A stretch of DNA of 64,000 nucleotides from Sediminibacter sp. Hel_I_10 (GTDB lineage Bacteria > Bacteroidota > Bacteroidia > Flavobacteriales > Flavobacteriaceae). Every line of letters begins with the position of its first letter. Position 1 is the first letter of the stretch. Positions 55,509-64,000 of this stretch are shown one piece after another. The stretch lies in NCBI RefSeq assembly GCF_000688335.1, contig NZ_JHZX01000001.1, forward strand, positions 62,001 to 126,000. The letters run 5' to 3'. The notes beneath the pieces were generated by a model. The model had not been told where the DNA came from. It worked only from the letters and a program-made list of their open reading frames with translations, and made no database searches. Made by a program: the position numbers and the translations under genes.

Positions 55509-56237
55509 TTATCGCCAAAGTTTTTTTGCGCGTTCTAAATCTTCGGGCGTATCAATCTCTACACCTTGTACGTTGGTTTCTACCATTTTAATACGTTTAC
55601 CGTATTCTAAATATCTGATGCATTCAATTTTTTCTGTGGCTTCCAAAAATTGCATCGGAAGCTTATAAAAATCTAACAACGCTTCTTTTCTGAACGCATA
55701 AATGCCTTTATGTTTGAAATATCTTGTGTCAACTTCCTTATCTCTAGGAAAAGGTATCGGGCTTCTTGAAAAATAGAGTGCAAAGTCATTTTGGTCTACA
55801 ATAACCTTCACGGTATTGGAATTATTAATCTCTTCCCAATCCTTGATTTCTACCATCAGAGAGGCTAAATCAATGGATTTTTTATCATCGTTTTTAAAAA
55901 CCTCCAATACTTTTCTAAGACTTTCTACCTCTGTAAAAGGCTCATCGCCTTGAACATTGACCACAATATCCACATCTAAATGTGCGACAGCTTCGGCAAT
56001 ACGATCACTACCAGATTGATGCTCTTTAATACTCATGATGGCCTTACCGCCATGATTTACAATTTCATCATAGATAATCTCACTATCAGTCACTACATAA
56101 ACGTCATCAAAAAGATGGGTAGCAACCGTGGCTTCGTAGGTTCTTAAAATGACCGACTTACCTCCTAAATCCTGCATAAGTTTACCAGGAAAGCGTGAGG
56201 CAGCGTATCGTGCTGGGATCATTGAAATGATTTTCAT
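55509..56237 (-). CDS. kdsB: CMP-Kdo synthetase (3-deoxy-manno-octulosonate cytidylyltransferase)
   Basis: Activates Kdo (or 8-amino-Kdo) with CTP for transfer to lipid A. It shows [14 protein letters not shown], the nucleotide-binding [18 protein letters not shown] and [16 protein letters not shown]. At 242 residues it is full length. It is the first gene of an operon of five: HAD, CAT-like, KdnB-like and PlsC-like follow. Given the KdnB-like gene, its real substrate may be 8-amino-Kdo. Confidence 0.93.
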   Translation of the reverse strand: MKIISMIPARYAASRFPGKLMQDLGGKSVILRTYEATVATHLFDDVYVVTDSEIIYDEIVNHGGKAIMSIKEHQSGSDRIAEAVAHLDVDIVVNVQGDEPFTEVESLRKVLEVFKNDDKKSIDLASLMVEIKDWEEINNSNTVKVIVDQNDFALYFSRSPIPFPRDKEVDTRYFKHKGIYAFRKEALLDFYKLPMQFLEATEKIECIRYLEYGKRIKMVETNVQGVEIDTPEDLERAKKLWR

Positions 56238-56268
56238 CGGGCAGTATTACATATTAATTATAGAATAT

Positions 56269-56276
56269 CAAAAATA
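56269..56276 (-). promoter_or_regulatory. -7 box of the kdsB operon
   Basis: CAAAAATA on the plus strand reads TATTTTTG on the minus strand, 32 bases before the kdsB ATG. Confidence 0.5.
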
Positions 56277-56375
56277 GAAATTTCAGATTGAATTCTGGAT
56301 TGTTCAAAAATTTCTTTTCTCTTGATCTGTCTTTAAATATTTTGCGTTCTGATCATTTCAATAGAGTCAAACGGT

Positions 56376-57800
56376 TTATTCCTCAAAAAATTCATCTTTA
56401 AAACCTATGAGATACAACTTTTCTTTAGCTCTGGTAATGGCTGTATAGAGCCATCTTACGTAGTCTCTATCTATACCATTTGGCAAATAGGGTTGCTCCA
56501 CAAAAATAGTCGTCCATTGGCCACCCTGTGATTTATGACAAGTAATGGCATAAGAGAACTTAACCTGGAGCGCATTAAAAAAGGAGTTGTTCTTTGTCTT
56601 TAAAAATTTCTTATAGTTTGAAGATTCTTCTTCGTAGTCTTTTTGCACTTCCAAATATAGCTTATTACTATCTTCATAAGTAAGGGATGGGGTTTCGGCT
56701 TCTATGGTATCCAATAAAAGGACTGTTTCAAGAGGTTGCATTTTAGGATAATCTACCATTTTGATTTTTACTTCGGCAAATCTAAATCCATACAGCTCCT
56801 TAATTGCAAATATTTCTAATACTTGAATGATATCTCCATTGGCAATAAAACCAGCTTCAGTTGTGGGTTTGATCCAAAAATAATTATTCTTAACCACCAT
56901 CAGGAAATCGCCTACTGTTAGCTCATTCTCATTAAATAATATACGTTGTCTTATATTTTGATTATAAAGATTAGCGCGTTTATTACTTCTTACGATTACG
57001 GCAGTTTCTTCATGGCCGTTTTCAGAATACGAATCATTGATAGCGTCCATGATTTCGTAACCATCAATGAGTCTAATAATATCTTTAAATCCTCTAATGT
57101 CAAATTTAAAAGATTCAAAAAACTCATCATGAAGCACTTCTCTCAAACGGGTAGCATTAACAAGAATACCTGAATCCTGCTCTTGTCTGACCACTTCATC
57201 AAGCTCAATGCTTGTCACCCGCTTATTGTAATTAAGCTCTAATAATTGACTATCTAAGGCAGGAGAGACATCGGCCTTAACCGGTGGTAACTGCGCCTTA
57301 TCTCCTATTAATAACAATTTGCATTTAACACCAGAATAGACGTATTGCATTAAATCATCTAATAAAGACGTACTTTCAAAACTGCGAGAATCGGTAGAAA
57401 CATCTGGAATCATGGATGCCTCATCTACTATAAATATGGTGTTTTTATGCTTATTGGGCTGTAAGGTGAATTTAACGCCACCTCCTTTATCTTTTTTAGG
57501 AAAATAGATCTTTTTGTGGATGGTGAAAGCTTCTTTCTTTGAATAATTAGAAATCACTTTTGCTGCACGTCCTGTAGGCGCCATTAATACTGCACTTTTT
57601 TTGACCTCCCATAAATTAGAAACTAAGGTTCCTACAATACTTGTTTTTCCTGTACCTGCATACCCTTTTAAAAGGTAGATGGATTTTTCGTCGTCATTAA
57701 GAACAAATTTTGATAAATGCTCTAAAACGACATTTTGTTTTGAGGTGGGTTCAAATGGAAATTTACGCTTGAGAAGTTTATAAAAATCTGAGGGAGTCAT
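56376..57800 (-). CDS. RecD-like superfamily 1 DNA helicase
   Basis: A 474-residue AAA/UvrD_C_2-type helicase. Walker A is GYAGTGKTS (Lys52), followed by MAPTGRAAKVI (motif Ia), Walker B IFIVDEASMI, LLIGDKAQLPPV (motif III) and the C-terminal YAITCHKSQGGQW and WLYTAITRAKEKL (motifs V and VI). Small stand-alone helicases of this type resemble RecD2/Dda. I chose the ATG at 57800; a TTG at 57830 would add 10 residues. It is monocistronic. Confidence 0.86.
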   Translation of the reverse strand: MTPSDFYKLLKRKFPFEPTSKQNVVLEHLSKFVLNDDEKSIYLLKGYAGTGKTSIVGTLVSNLWEVKKSAVLMAPTGRAAKVISNYSKKEAFTIHKKIYFPKKDKGGGVKFTLQPNKHKNTIFIVDEASMIPDVSTDSRSFESTSLLDDLMQYVYSGVKCKLLLIGDKAQLPPVKADVSPALDSQLLELNYNKRVTSIELDEVVRQEQDSGILVNATRLREVLHDEFFESFKFDIRGFKDIIRLIDGYEIMDAINDSYSENGHEETAVIVRSNKRANLYNQNIRQRILFNENELTVGDFLMVVKNNYFWIKPTTEAGFIANGDIIQVLEIFAIKELYGFRFAEVKIKMVDYPKMQPLETVLLLDTIEAETPSLTYEDSNKLYLEVQKDYEEESSNYKKFLKTKNNSFFNALQVKFSYAITCHKSQGGQWTTIFVEQPYLPNGIDRDYVRWLYTAITRAKEKLYLIGFKDEFFEE

Positions 57801-57963
57801 TAATAGCAAAATTTTGTAAAGCGCTTGCAAGATAAGGTTAAATGCTTAGACCAATAAATGCAAGGGGAAGAACAAATTTCTTGTTTAAATATGGAAGTAT
57901 TTTTATATCTTTCCCCTTTATTTGAATTTTCGCTACAATGTTTTTAGCATTGGAAAAAAATTG

Positions 57964-57971
57964 TAGATTTG
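57964..57971 (+). promoter_or_regulatory. -7 box of the gene at 58007
   Basis: TAGATTTG, a perfect TAnnTTTG, 35 bases before the ATG at 58007. Confidence 0.55.
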
Positions 57972-58006
57972 TCAAACTCCTAAATTAAAAAATAAAAACA
58001 CTAACT

Positions 58007-58747
58007 ATGTTAAACGTTATTCTTGTTGTTGTAGGCCTTATTTTCCTTACAATATTAATCGTTTGGTTAATAGATAAGTTCGTACCAAAAGGACTTAAAC
58101 CAGTACTAAATTTAGCCTTATGGGCTTTAATCATCTTTTTAGGCTACCTCACATTCAACTCAGTTTATGGAGAAATTAAGTTTAATAAATTAAAAGAAGA
58201 TCGCTATAAAAAGGTAATTACCAAACTTCAAGACATTAGAGACGCGGAGTTAGCCCATAGAACAGTGACTGGAACTTTTGCTGGAAACTTTGATGATTTG
58301 ATTAAATTTATTGATACTGCTCAATTTACCATTACACAACGTCGTGACTCTACCATTATTGATGAAGAATTAACCCGTCGTTTTGGAGGTGTAGAAACCA
58401 CTAGAGATATCGTTATTACGGATACTTTAGGAACTGTATCTGTTAGAGATTCACTCTTTGGCGCAGATAAAAGATACCAAACGATGATGAACTTACCAAA
58501 AAACATTGGTCCGGCATCAGGCGAAAAATTTGAATTAAAGGCAGGTAAATTACCAGATGGCAACATTCCTGTTTTTGAGGCCTCAGTTAAAAAGTCTATT
58601 ATATTACAAGATCAAGCGCCTAATCTCATATCTAAAGAAGAAGAGGTCATGTCTGTTGATGGCGTTAGAGGACCAACCCTTAAAGTAGGTTCTATGGATG
58701 AAGCTGACACCACCGGTAACTGGCCTAAGAATTTAGCCAATAACTAG
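58007..58747 (+). CDS. Membrane protein with two helices and a periplasmic domain, unknown
   Basis: A 246-residue protein with membrane helices at about 3-22 and 33-50, then a periplasmic part that contains a coiled segment (KLKEDRYKKVITKLQDIRD), an AHRTVTGTFAGNFDDLIKF stretch and a Ser/Thr/Asp-rich tail. The mixture is reminiscent of pilin-like pseudopilin C-terminal parts but I cannot assign a family. It is followed by DUF3822 and rsmD, 128 bases downstream. Confidence 0.75.
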   Translation: MLNVILVVVGLIFLTILIVWLIDKFVPKGLKPVLNLALWALIIFLGYLTFNSVYGEIKFNKLKEDRYKKVITKLQDIRDAELAHRTVTGTFAGNFDDLIKFIDTAQFTITQRRDSTIIDEELTRRFGGVETTRDIVITDTLGTVSVRDSLFGADKRYQTMMNLPKNIGPASGEKFELKAGKLPDGNIPVFEASVKKSIILQDQAPNLISKEEEVMSVDGVRGPTLKVGSMDEADTTGNWPKNLANN

Positions 58748-58875
58748 ACATATAATTTTAGGTTTTGGTTGTTACAATTGACCAAAACGGAGTGATCAAT
58801 ATAACATTCATTTAATAGGCCTCAATACAAGGTCACCAAAGAAAGTATACAATTTGGAATTAAATTTGACATAGA

Positions 58876-59685
58876 TTGAAAACACAACCAGTAAAAGACC
58901 TGTCCATTCAAATTCATTTGAATGGACTTTCTTTTTGCATATTAAATAAAGAAAACGCTACTGTTGAATTTTTAAAACACGTTCCTTTTGAAAAAAAAGA
59001 AACGCCGCATGAGCTCCTGCATCGCTTAAAAACAGCCATTGATACCCATTCGGTTTTTGAGCAATCATTTCAAAATGTAATTTGTATTTTTCAGAATGAT
59101 TTATCCTGTTTAGTCCCCAAAACCTTATTTGATGAAGCTTTTTTGGCCGATTATTTAAAATTTAATGCCAAGATTCTCAAGACTGACTACATTACTTTTG
59201 ACGAGATTTCTAATGTAAATGCGGTTAATGTGTATGTGCCATTGGTCAATATCAATAATTATCTATTTGATCTCTTTGGAAGCTTTGTTTTTAAACACAG
59301 CTCGACAGTGTTGTTGGAAAACCTCATTTATCAAGCTCAATCCAATCAAGATACTCAATTCTATGTGCATGTTAACGCCCAATCGTTTGAGCTCATTATC
59401 ATAAAAAATAAAGAATTACAATTTTATAATACCTTTCAATATCACACCAAAGAAGATTTTATTTATTACCTCCTATTTACAATTGAACAACTCGATTTAG
59501 ATGTGGAAACTTTAAAGCTTTGGTTCTTAGGTGAAATTAGAAGAGAAGACGATCTTTTTAAGTTAACTTACAAATACGTTCGATTTGTAGACCTTTTAGA
59601 TTTTAAAACCGAATTTAAATGTGACGACACTATCGAACAATCAAATTTACTCCAGCACTATATGCTTTTAAACAGTTTTAACTAA
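58876..59685 (+). CDS. DUF3822 family protein
   Basis: A 269-residue cytoplasmic protein with a ribonuclease-H-like/actin-like ASKHA layout: DLSIQIHLNGLSFCILNKEN at the start and DTQFYVHVNAQSFELIIIKN in the middle, with a symmetric second half. No complete ATP-binding motif is visible. The start is TTG at 58876. It overlaps rsmD by one base (TAATG); DUF3822 next to rsmD is a recurrent pairing in Bacteroidota, so a link to rRNA modification or its regulation is inferred. Confidence 0.85.
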   Translation: MKTQPVKDLSIQIHLNGLSFCILNKENATVEFLKHVPFEKKETPHELLHRLKTAIDTHSVFEQSFQNVICIFQNDLSCLVPKTLFDEAFLADYLKFNAKILKTDYITFDEISNVNAVNVYVPLVNINNYLFDLFGSFVFKHSSTVLLENLIYQAQSNQDTQFYVHVNAQSFELIIIKNKELQFYNTFQYHTKEDFIYYLLFTIEQLDLDVETLKLWFLGEIRREDDLFKLTYKYVRFVDLLDFKTEFKCDDTIEQSNLLQHYMLLNSFN

Positions 59686-60227
59686 TGCGAATTATTTCAG
59701 GAGAATTTAAAGGAAGACGAATTACTGCACCAAAAAAGTTACCAGTACGTCCAACCACCGATATGGCGAAAGAATCGCTTTTCAATATTTTGAACAATCA
59801 TTATTATTTTGATGATATCTCTGTATTGGATTTATGTGCTGGCACGGGAAATATCAGTTATGAATTTGCATCTAGAGGTGCTAAAGACATCACCTCAGTA
59901 GATGAAAATTACGGCTGTATTAAATTTATCAATGAAACTGCAGAAGCCTTCGGAATGACCATCAATACCATTAAAAGTGATATTATGAAGTATTTGGAAC
60001 AAACCCAACAACAGCATAATGTTATTTTTGCTGATCCTCCTTACGACTGGTCTACTGAAGAGTTTTCTAAAATCGCCAAATTAGTCTTTGAAAATAAACT
60101 CTTAAAAGATGAAGGCATGCTTGTGATTGAACATTCTAAGCATACAGACTTATCGACTGCAGATCATTATTCTCATTCTAAGCTTTACGGAAGTAATGCC
60201 TTTAGTTTTTTTATTGCTGAAGATTAA
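59685..60227 (+). CDS. rsmD: 16S rRNA (guanine-966-N2) methyltransferase
   Basis: Methylates G966 of 16S rRNA with S-adenosylmethionine. It opens RIISGEFKGRRITAPK, then RPTTDMAKESLFNIL, the SAM motif DLCAGTGNISYEFASRGA and the catalytic FADPPYDW. At 180 residues it is full length. It overlaps DUF3822 by one base and converges with the hemolysin III gene (4-base overlap). Confidence 0.93.
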   Translation: MRIISGEFKGRRITAPKKLPVRPTTDMAKESLFNILNNHYYFDDISVLDLCAGTGNISYEFASRGAKDITSVDENYGCIKFINETAEAFGMTINTIKSDIMKYLEQTQQQHNVIFADPPYDWSTEEFSKIAKLVFENKLLKDEGMLVIEHSKHTDLSTADHYSHSKLYGSNAFSFFIAED

Positions 60228-60853
60228 GCAATCACAAAAAAATAAATCATTAGAAAGTGACAGATGGCACCAGCTAAAACAAAAAAATGCCAGATCACGT
60301 GATTAAAAGGTATTTTTTCTATAGCATAAAAAATAATGCCAACGGTATAGAAGGCTCCTCCTGCAAACAGCAGAGATAGCCCCTCATTTGGCATACGCTC
60401 TGATAAAGTGGAAAAGTCAAAGACAATTAACCAACCCATAATTAGATACAATAAGGTAGAAAATGTCTCAAATCTGCCCGTAAAAAATAGCTTTAAAATC
60501 AAACCAAAGGCAGCAATGCCCCAAACCACATAAAATAAAATCCAACCTAAACTATCGGGAAGGGTCAACAAAAGAACGGGCGTATACGTTCCAGCTATTA
60601 GCAAGTATATGCTAATGTGGTCTACAATTCTAAAATAGTGTTTTCTTTGTTCTCCTTTAACGGCGTGGTAAAAGGTGGATGCTAAAAAAAGAATGATGAT
60701 AGAAACGCCATAAATCACAACACTAAATAAAGCGAATGGGGATTCTTTCCGAAGAAATATAACGAGTAATATTAAACCAATAATTCCTAGTACCGCACCA
60801 GCACCGTGGCTCCAAGCATTTAATTTTTCTTCAAAAGCCGTTTGTACTCGCAT
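60224..60853 (-). CDS. Hemolysin III/PAQR family membrane protein
   Basis: A 209-residue protein with seven membrane helices. The histidine/acid signature is NAWSHGAGAVLG near the N-terminus, STFYHAVKG in helix 3, DHISIYLLIAGTYTP in helix 4 and HVIWHFFVLAGAICHF at the end, forming a predicted zinc site. Bacterial members (YqfA, HlyIII) are linked to membrane fluidity and possibly hydrolysis. Its start overlaps the preceding DUF4294 gene stop by one base. Confidence 0.9.
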   Translation of the reverse strand: MRVQTAFEEKLNAWSHGAGAVLGIIGLILLVIFLRKESPFALFSVVIYGVSIIILFLASTFYHAVKGEQRKHYFRIVDHISIYLLIAGTYTPVLLLTLPDSLGWILFYVVWGIAAFGLILKLFFTGRFETFSTLLYLIMGWLIVFDFSTLSERMPNEGLSLLFAGGAFYTVGIIFYAIEKIPFNHVIWHFFVLAGAICHFLMIYFFVIA

Positions 60854-61542
60854 TATTTTTTTGATTCTGTAGAGGCCTTGTTACTCAGCCATTTATCTGT
60901 GAGGTCGTAAAAATCAAAGACTATGGCAGGTTCTTGACGCTCCAATAGACGTTGTTGAAAGGCTCGCTCCAAAATATCCTCAATTAAGAAATCTTCTTCA
61001 ACAAGCATGGGATTAAATTCCTCTTTTAGAGAAATATCAAATAGACTCGCCGTGGTATTAAACCAAAAGGCCCGCCAGCCGCTACGAAGTTCTTTAATTA
61101 AATCAAACGTTGTTGTACCTGTTTGACGATGAATCAATTTTACCAAAATTTGACCTTCTGTTTTAGTGAGTTTCTTTAATTCGGTAGAGAATTCATCTTC
61201 TATATAACTCTGAATTTTTTTAGCATATCGTTTTTGATCGCGCTTACGATCTAAGGTGGCCAGACGTTCATTTAGAGTGGTCAGTCTATCTGCTGCCAAT
61301 TTAGCATAAGGATAAACTTTTAATGTTTTTCTTCTAAGAATCAAATACCTGATGCGCTCCTCCTTATTTTTGAATTTAAGTTTGTGCAGCAACAATATTT
61401 CGTGAAGGTCAATGGTCGTTTTTGGTATAGAATCGCCTTTAATATAAATATATTGAATATCGGTAGAGTCTGTTTCTACAGGTTCTATTTGAGCAGAGAG
61501 CATCACTGGAAACATGAGTAAGATGTAAACTAATTGTTTCAT
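60853..61542 (-). CDS. DUF4294 secreted protein
   Basis: About 229 residues from the ATG at 61542, which gives a signal peptide (MKQLVYILLMFPVMLSAQ); the frame is open back to 61614 but those 24 residues do not help export. The mature part is highly charged and helical (RKTLKVYPYAKLAADRLTTL, RQTGTTTFDLIKELRSGWRA). DUF4294 is a Bacteroidota-specific family of unknown function. It shares one base with the hemolysin III gene. Confidence 0.83.
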   Translation of the reverse strand: MKQLVYILLMFPVMLSAQIEPVETDSTDIQYIYIKGDSIPKTTIDLHEILLLHKLKFKNKEERIRYLILRRKTLKVYPYAKLAADRLTTLNERLATLDRKRDQKRYAKKIQSYIEDEFSTELKKLTKTEGQILVKLIHRQTGTTTFDLIKELRSGWRAFWFNTTASLFDISLKEEFNPMLVEEDFLIEDILERAFQQRLLERQEPAIVFDFYDLTDKWLSNKASTESKK

Positions 61543-61665
61543 GTTTATAGGTGTATCCAAAATCATTCCAATACTAAAATGAAACGCAAATCTAATTATT
61601 TGTCTTCGTTCCATCCTTAAAACGGTCTTAATATTATGTTATTTGAACCATTTTAGTAAATAAGG

Positions 61666-61729
61666 AAAGGGTTCTCACCATTTCAGAAACGAATTCATAG
61701 TTCTGAAATGATGAAAACCCATCCCTTTT
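61666..61729 (-). terminator. Long imperfect hairpin at the end of the M1 peptidase gene
   Basis: ATTTCAGAA pairs with TTCTGAAAT in the core, and GGGTT/AACCC plus AAAGGG/CCCTTT extend it with gaps. It reaches into the stop codon of the gene. The tail is only moderately T-rich. Confidence 0.4.
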
Positions 61730-64000
61730 ATAATTTTTGTCTGTTATCGTCAGACCTTGTATCAATCAATTTATTATAAGGGTCAACTCCAACCTCAGTA
61801 GGCTTTTCATCAACGATTATAGAAATATTATTATCGATACTCGTGATTTTATGTTTCTTTAAATACAACTCTTTTTCCTTCATCACGCCATCCACTTCAT
61901 GCTCTGTAAAAATCCCAATATCAATATAGTCTTTTAATGGTAAGGACACTATAGGCTTGGTTTTTCCTTCAGGAATAAAAGAAATACTATCTCTCCCTTC
62001 TTCAGAGTAAAAACGTTTTCCTTTTTCGTCATTTCGATATTTGCTCACGTTAAATTCAATATCCACCTTGTACTTACCATTCTCCATTTCCGAAGAAGAC
62101 ACATCCACTACTCTATTATCATAAAGGGTTATGGTTTCAAACATATCCTTAATTACATATTGCAAGCTGTCTGGAGTGACTTCTCTAATATGATTGACCA
62201 TATCTATAGAAGTGGTATACGGTGGGTCTTGAAATTTGACTTTCTCTACATATTTTTTAAGAGCATTATTTAATTTATCCTCACCAATATAATCACTCAT
62301 CGCATAAAATACGAGAGATCCTTTTTGATATCGAATATAACCTTGCCCGTCGTTATACATCAGTGCATTTTCACGTTTACGTTCAAAAGTGCGCTGGGTG
62401 AGATAATCATCTAAAGACTTTTTAAGAAACTTTCGCATTTGAGGTTTCCCAAGTTCCTTTTCCAACACTTTTAGCGCTACATATTCTGATAAACTTTCAG
62501 ACAGCATAGTCGCTCCCAAAACATCGGCTCCAATAACCTGGTGTGCCCACCATTGGTGCGCCACTTCATGAACCGTGATGGCATAGGTATAATCGATCCC
62601 TCCTTCTTCACTATCATCTACATTGGCAATAAAACCGGCATCACCTGCAAATGGAATGGTATTAGGAAAGGACTGCGCAAAACTTCCGCTAGGAAACTCC
62701 ACAATACGCAGTTGACGGTGTTGATACGGACTAAAATTCTCAGTGTTATAAGCCAATGAAGCTTTCATCCCTTCCATCATTCGATCTAAGTTGTATTCAT
62801 GACCTTTATGGTAATAAATTTCTAAATCAACATCGTTCCATTTGTCTTTTTTTACTTCATATGCTGCAGAATTAAACGCGTAAAAATTTAAGATTTTACT
62901 GTCCATTTTATAATTAAAATAGCGACGCCCGTCCTCTTTCCATTCTTTTTGAAGATATCCTGGAGCAATGGCAATTTGATCTTCGGAAGTACTAACCGTG
63001 GCCTCAAAATCGATCCAATCACTATCTTTTGAAATGTAAGTATTCCCTAATGCCGTAGAATCTGAAGGATTTGGCTTAAGATCATTTGGCGGTAAATCAT
63101 ACTTTTCACGAGTTTTGTCGTCTGTTAACTCTCCACCGCTATATCCTAAGTTTGGAAAAAGTTCCATGTTATTTACAAACGTCCCGTTACTTACAATGGG
63201 TGAATACGTTTTAAATAAGGTATTGGGCTTATTCTTAATCTCAAAATGCAAGGTCATGCTATCACCGGGCATTAACGGACTCTTAAGTTCATATATATCA
63301 AAATTGAAAATAGTATCTTCTAAGACCAAGCTATTTTCCTTATCAAATGTAAAGGTACTTGGATAGTCATTATGGTTAAGAAAAATACTATCGATAGGCG
63401 TTTCTGTTTTATTCACCATCATATAATCTCCAGCGGCCTTGAAATCTCTTTGCTTCGGAAAAAGATCCAAATCCAACTTAACCGAAATGATTCTGGGTTG
63501 ATTGTAATCTTCGTATTTTTTATAGGTTTTTTCCCATTTCACTTGTAATTCTTCACGTTCCTTTGAAGAATAGCTCTCATTTTCCTGATTGGTTTCTTTA
63601 TAAATGGTGAACCCCAATGATAAAAAGGCAATTAATAATACAGCGGCAGATATAGCTATGGGCAATTGAAATCTCGATTTAGCTATTTTGAGTCGCTCCC
63701 TAAATGAATTTGGCAAACCACGTACCCAAAATAAAGCAGTAACGATCAACAATAATAAGCCTGCTAAAAACCAATAGCCTTTGTAGAGCAAGTATCTGCT
63801 TAAAGAATCTCCGTAACCATTCATATCATTATAATCAAATCCTGGTCCTTCATTATATTTAAAAACAGGCTGTTCTACTCCTGCTAATGATAATAATGGG
63901 ATACCAATAGACAACACAATAAGCACAAACAGTCCCAAATAAGGGTTTCTAATCAGGGTTTGCACCATAAGTGCCAAAAAGGCCCATATCATATAATTGA
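61728..64000 (-). CDS. M1-family zinc metallopeptidase with N-terminal membrane domain, truncated by the window edge
   Basis: The frame is open at the right edge, so the true start lies outside. About 757 residues are visible. The first 140 contain hydrophobic helices (PYLGLFVLIVLSIGIPLL, YWFLAGLLLLIVTALFW, ISAAVLLIAFLSLGF), probably the end of an ABC-2-like permease part. The rest is an M1 peptidase with VHEVAHQWW (zinc His, catalytic Glu) and the third ligand in LSESLSEYVALK. The fusion of permease and M1 peptidase is known in Bacteroidota; full length is expected near 1,200 residues. It is followed by a weak hairpin. Confidence 0.85.
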   Translation of the reverse strand, partial: NYMIWAFLALMVQTLIRNPYLGLFVLIVLSIGIPLLSLAGVEQPVFKYNEGPGFDYNDMNGYGDSLSRYLLYKGYWFLAGLLLLIVTALFWVRGLPNSFRERLKIAKSRFQLPIAISAAVLLIAFLSLGFTIYKETNQENESYSSKEREELQVKWEKTYKKYEDYNQPRIISVKLDLDLFPKQRDFKAAGDYMMVNKTETPIDSIFLNHNDYPSTFTFDKENSLVLEDTIFNFDIYELKSPLMPGDSMTLHFEIKNKPNTLFKTYSPIVSNGTFVNNMELFPNLGYSGGELTDDKTREKYDLPPNDLKPNPSDSTALGNTYISKDSDWIDFEATVSTSEDQIAIAPGYLQKEWKEDGRRYFNYKMDSKILNFYAFNSAAYEVKKDKWNDVDLEIYYHKGHEYNLDRMMEGMKASLAYNTENFSPYQHRQLRIVEFPSGSFAQSFPNTIPFAGDAGFIANVDDSEEGGIDYTYAITVHEVAHQWWAHQVIGADVLGATMLSESLSEYVALKVLEKELGKPQMRKFLKKSLDDYLTQRTFERKRENALMYNDGQGYIRYQKGSLVFYAMSDYIGEDKLNNALKKYVEKVKFQDPPYTTSIDMVNHIREVTPDSLQYVIKDMFETITLYDNRVVDVSSSEMENGKYKVDIEFNVSKYRNDEKGKRFYSEEGRDSISFIPEGKTKPIVSLPLKDYIDIGIFTEHEVDGVMKEKELYLKKHKITSIDNNISIIVDEKPTEVGVDPYNKLIDTRSDDNRQKL

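Noticed and set aside
1-64000. CRISPR array, prophage, insertion sequence, tRNA or rRNA
   Set aside because: No regularly spaced repeats, transposase, integrase or phage structural gene was seen, and no cloverleaf sequence or rRNA stretch was recognised.

Overview
This window looks like chromosomal DNA of a marine-type member of the Flavobacteriaceae (Bacteroidota). The DNA is AT-rich and genes lack Shine-Dalgarno sequences. At least a dozen genes have the Bacteroidota -7 promoter box TAnnTTTG 10-40 bases before the start codon. The gene content is typical of the family: an E1 alpha/beta fusion, DUF3822, DUF4294, DUF349, DUF4268, a DCC protein, SDDDD-type surface lipoprotein signals, menaquinone genes and a cyclophilin-FKBP fusion. 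I saw no rRNA, tRNA, CRISPR array, insertion sequence or prophage. It reads as ordinary core chromosome with a few lineage-specific operons.

Layout. 1-4.1 kb: end of an unknown gene, topB with an overlapping rRNA pseudouridine synthase, a small membrane protein and a cold-shock-domain protein. 4.2-9.5 kb: a self-contained export operon of TetR regulator, ABC transporter, HlyD-type fusion protein and TolC-type channel. A 17-bp palindrome sits on its promoter, and the ABC ATPase has lost several catalytic motifs. 9.5-17.3 kb: a secreted protein, a DEAD/DEAH helicase, menF with a YdiI-like thioesterase, a small esterase, an ExbD paralogue, a 3D-domain lipoprotein and a 2-oxoacid dehydrogenase E1 fusion. 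17.4-21.5 kb: a tightly packed plus-strand run of a 2OG-Fe(II) oxygenase, an SUI1 protein, a DUF1835 protein, a nucleoside phosphorylase and a leaderless solute-binding-like protein. 21.6-32.2 kb: ung, mutS2 without Smr domain, DCC protein, DAACS symporter, aroC, an LpxH-like phosphoesterase and a large FAD/Fe-S dehydrogenase.

32.3-41.3 kb: small outer-membrane barrel, DinB-like protein, Lrp regulator, cytoplasmic M14 carboxypeptidase divergent from an XRE regulator, a TerC membrane protein, uvrB, a TerB-like protein, an esterase and DUF4268. The M14/XRE intergenic region carries four copies of TTAC-N4-GTAA, three of them covering -7 boxes. This is the most striking regulatory structure in the window. 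41.3-51.7 kb: cyclophilin-FKBP, an unrecognised 483-residue protein, an MBL hydrolase, two tandem DUF368 proteins overlapping aroE, a five-module DUF349 protein and a beta-propeller lipoprotein. 51.8-64 kb: an NTF2-like protein, then a minus-strand operon of kdsB, HAD phosphatase, CAT-like acyltransferase, KdnB-like dehydrogenase and PlsC-like acyltransferase, probably for lipid A/Kdo modification. After it come a RecD-like helicase, a DUF3822-rsmD pair, hemolysin III, DUF4294 and the C-terminal part of an M1 peptidase that runs off the right edge.

No single locus is clearly a new system. The best candidates for something undescribed are the XRE/M14 operator array, the export operon with a degenerate ATPase, the Kdo-linked operon and the paired DUF368 transporters.
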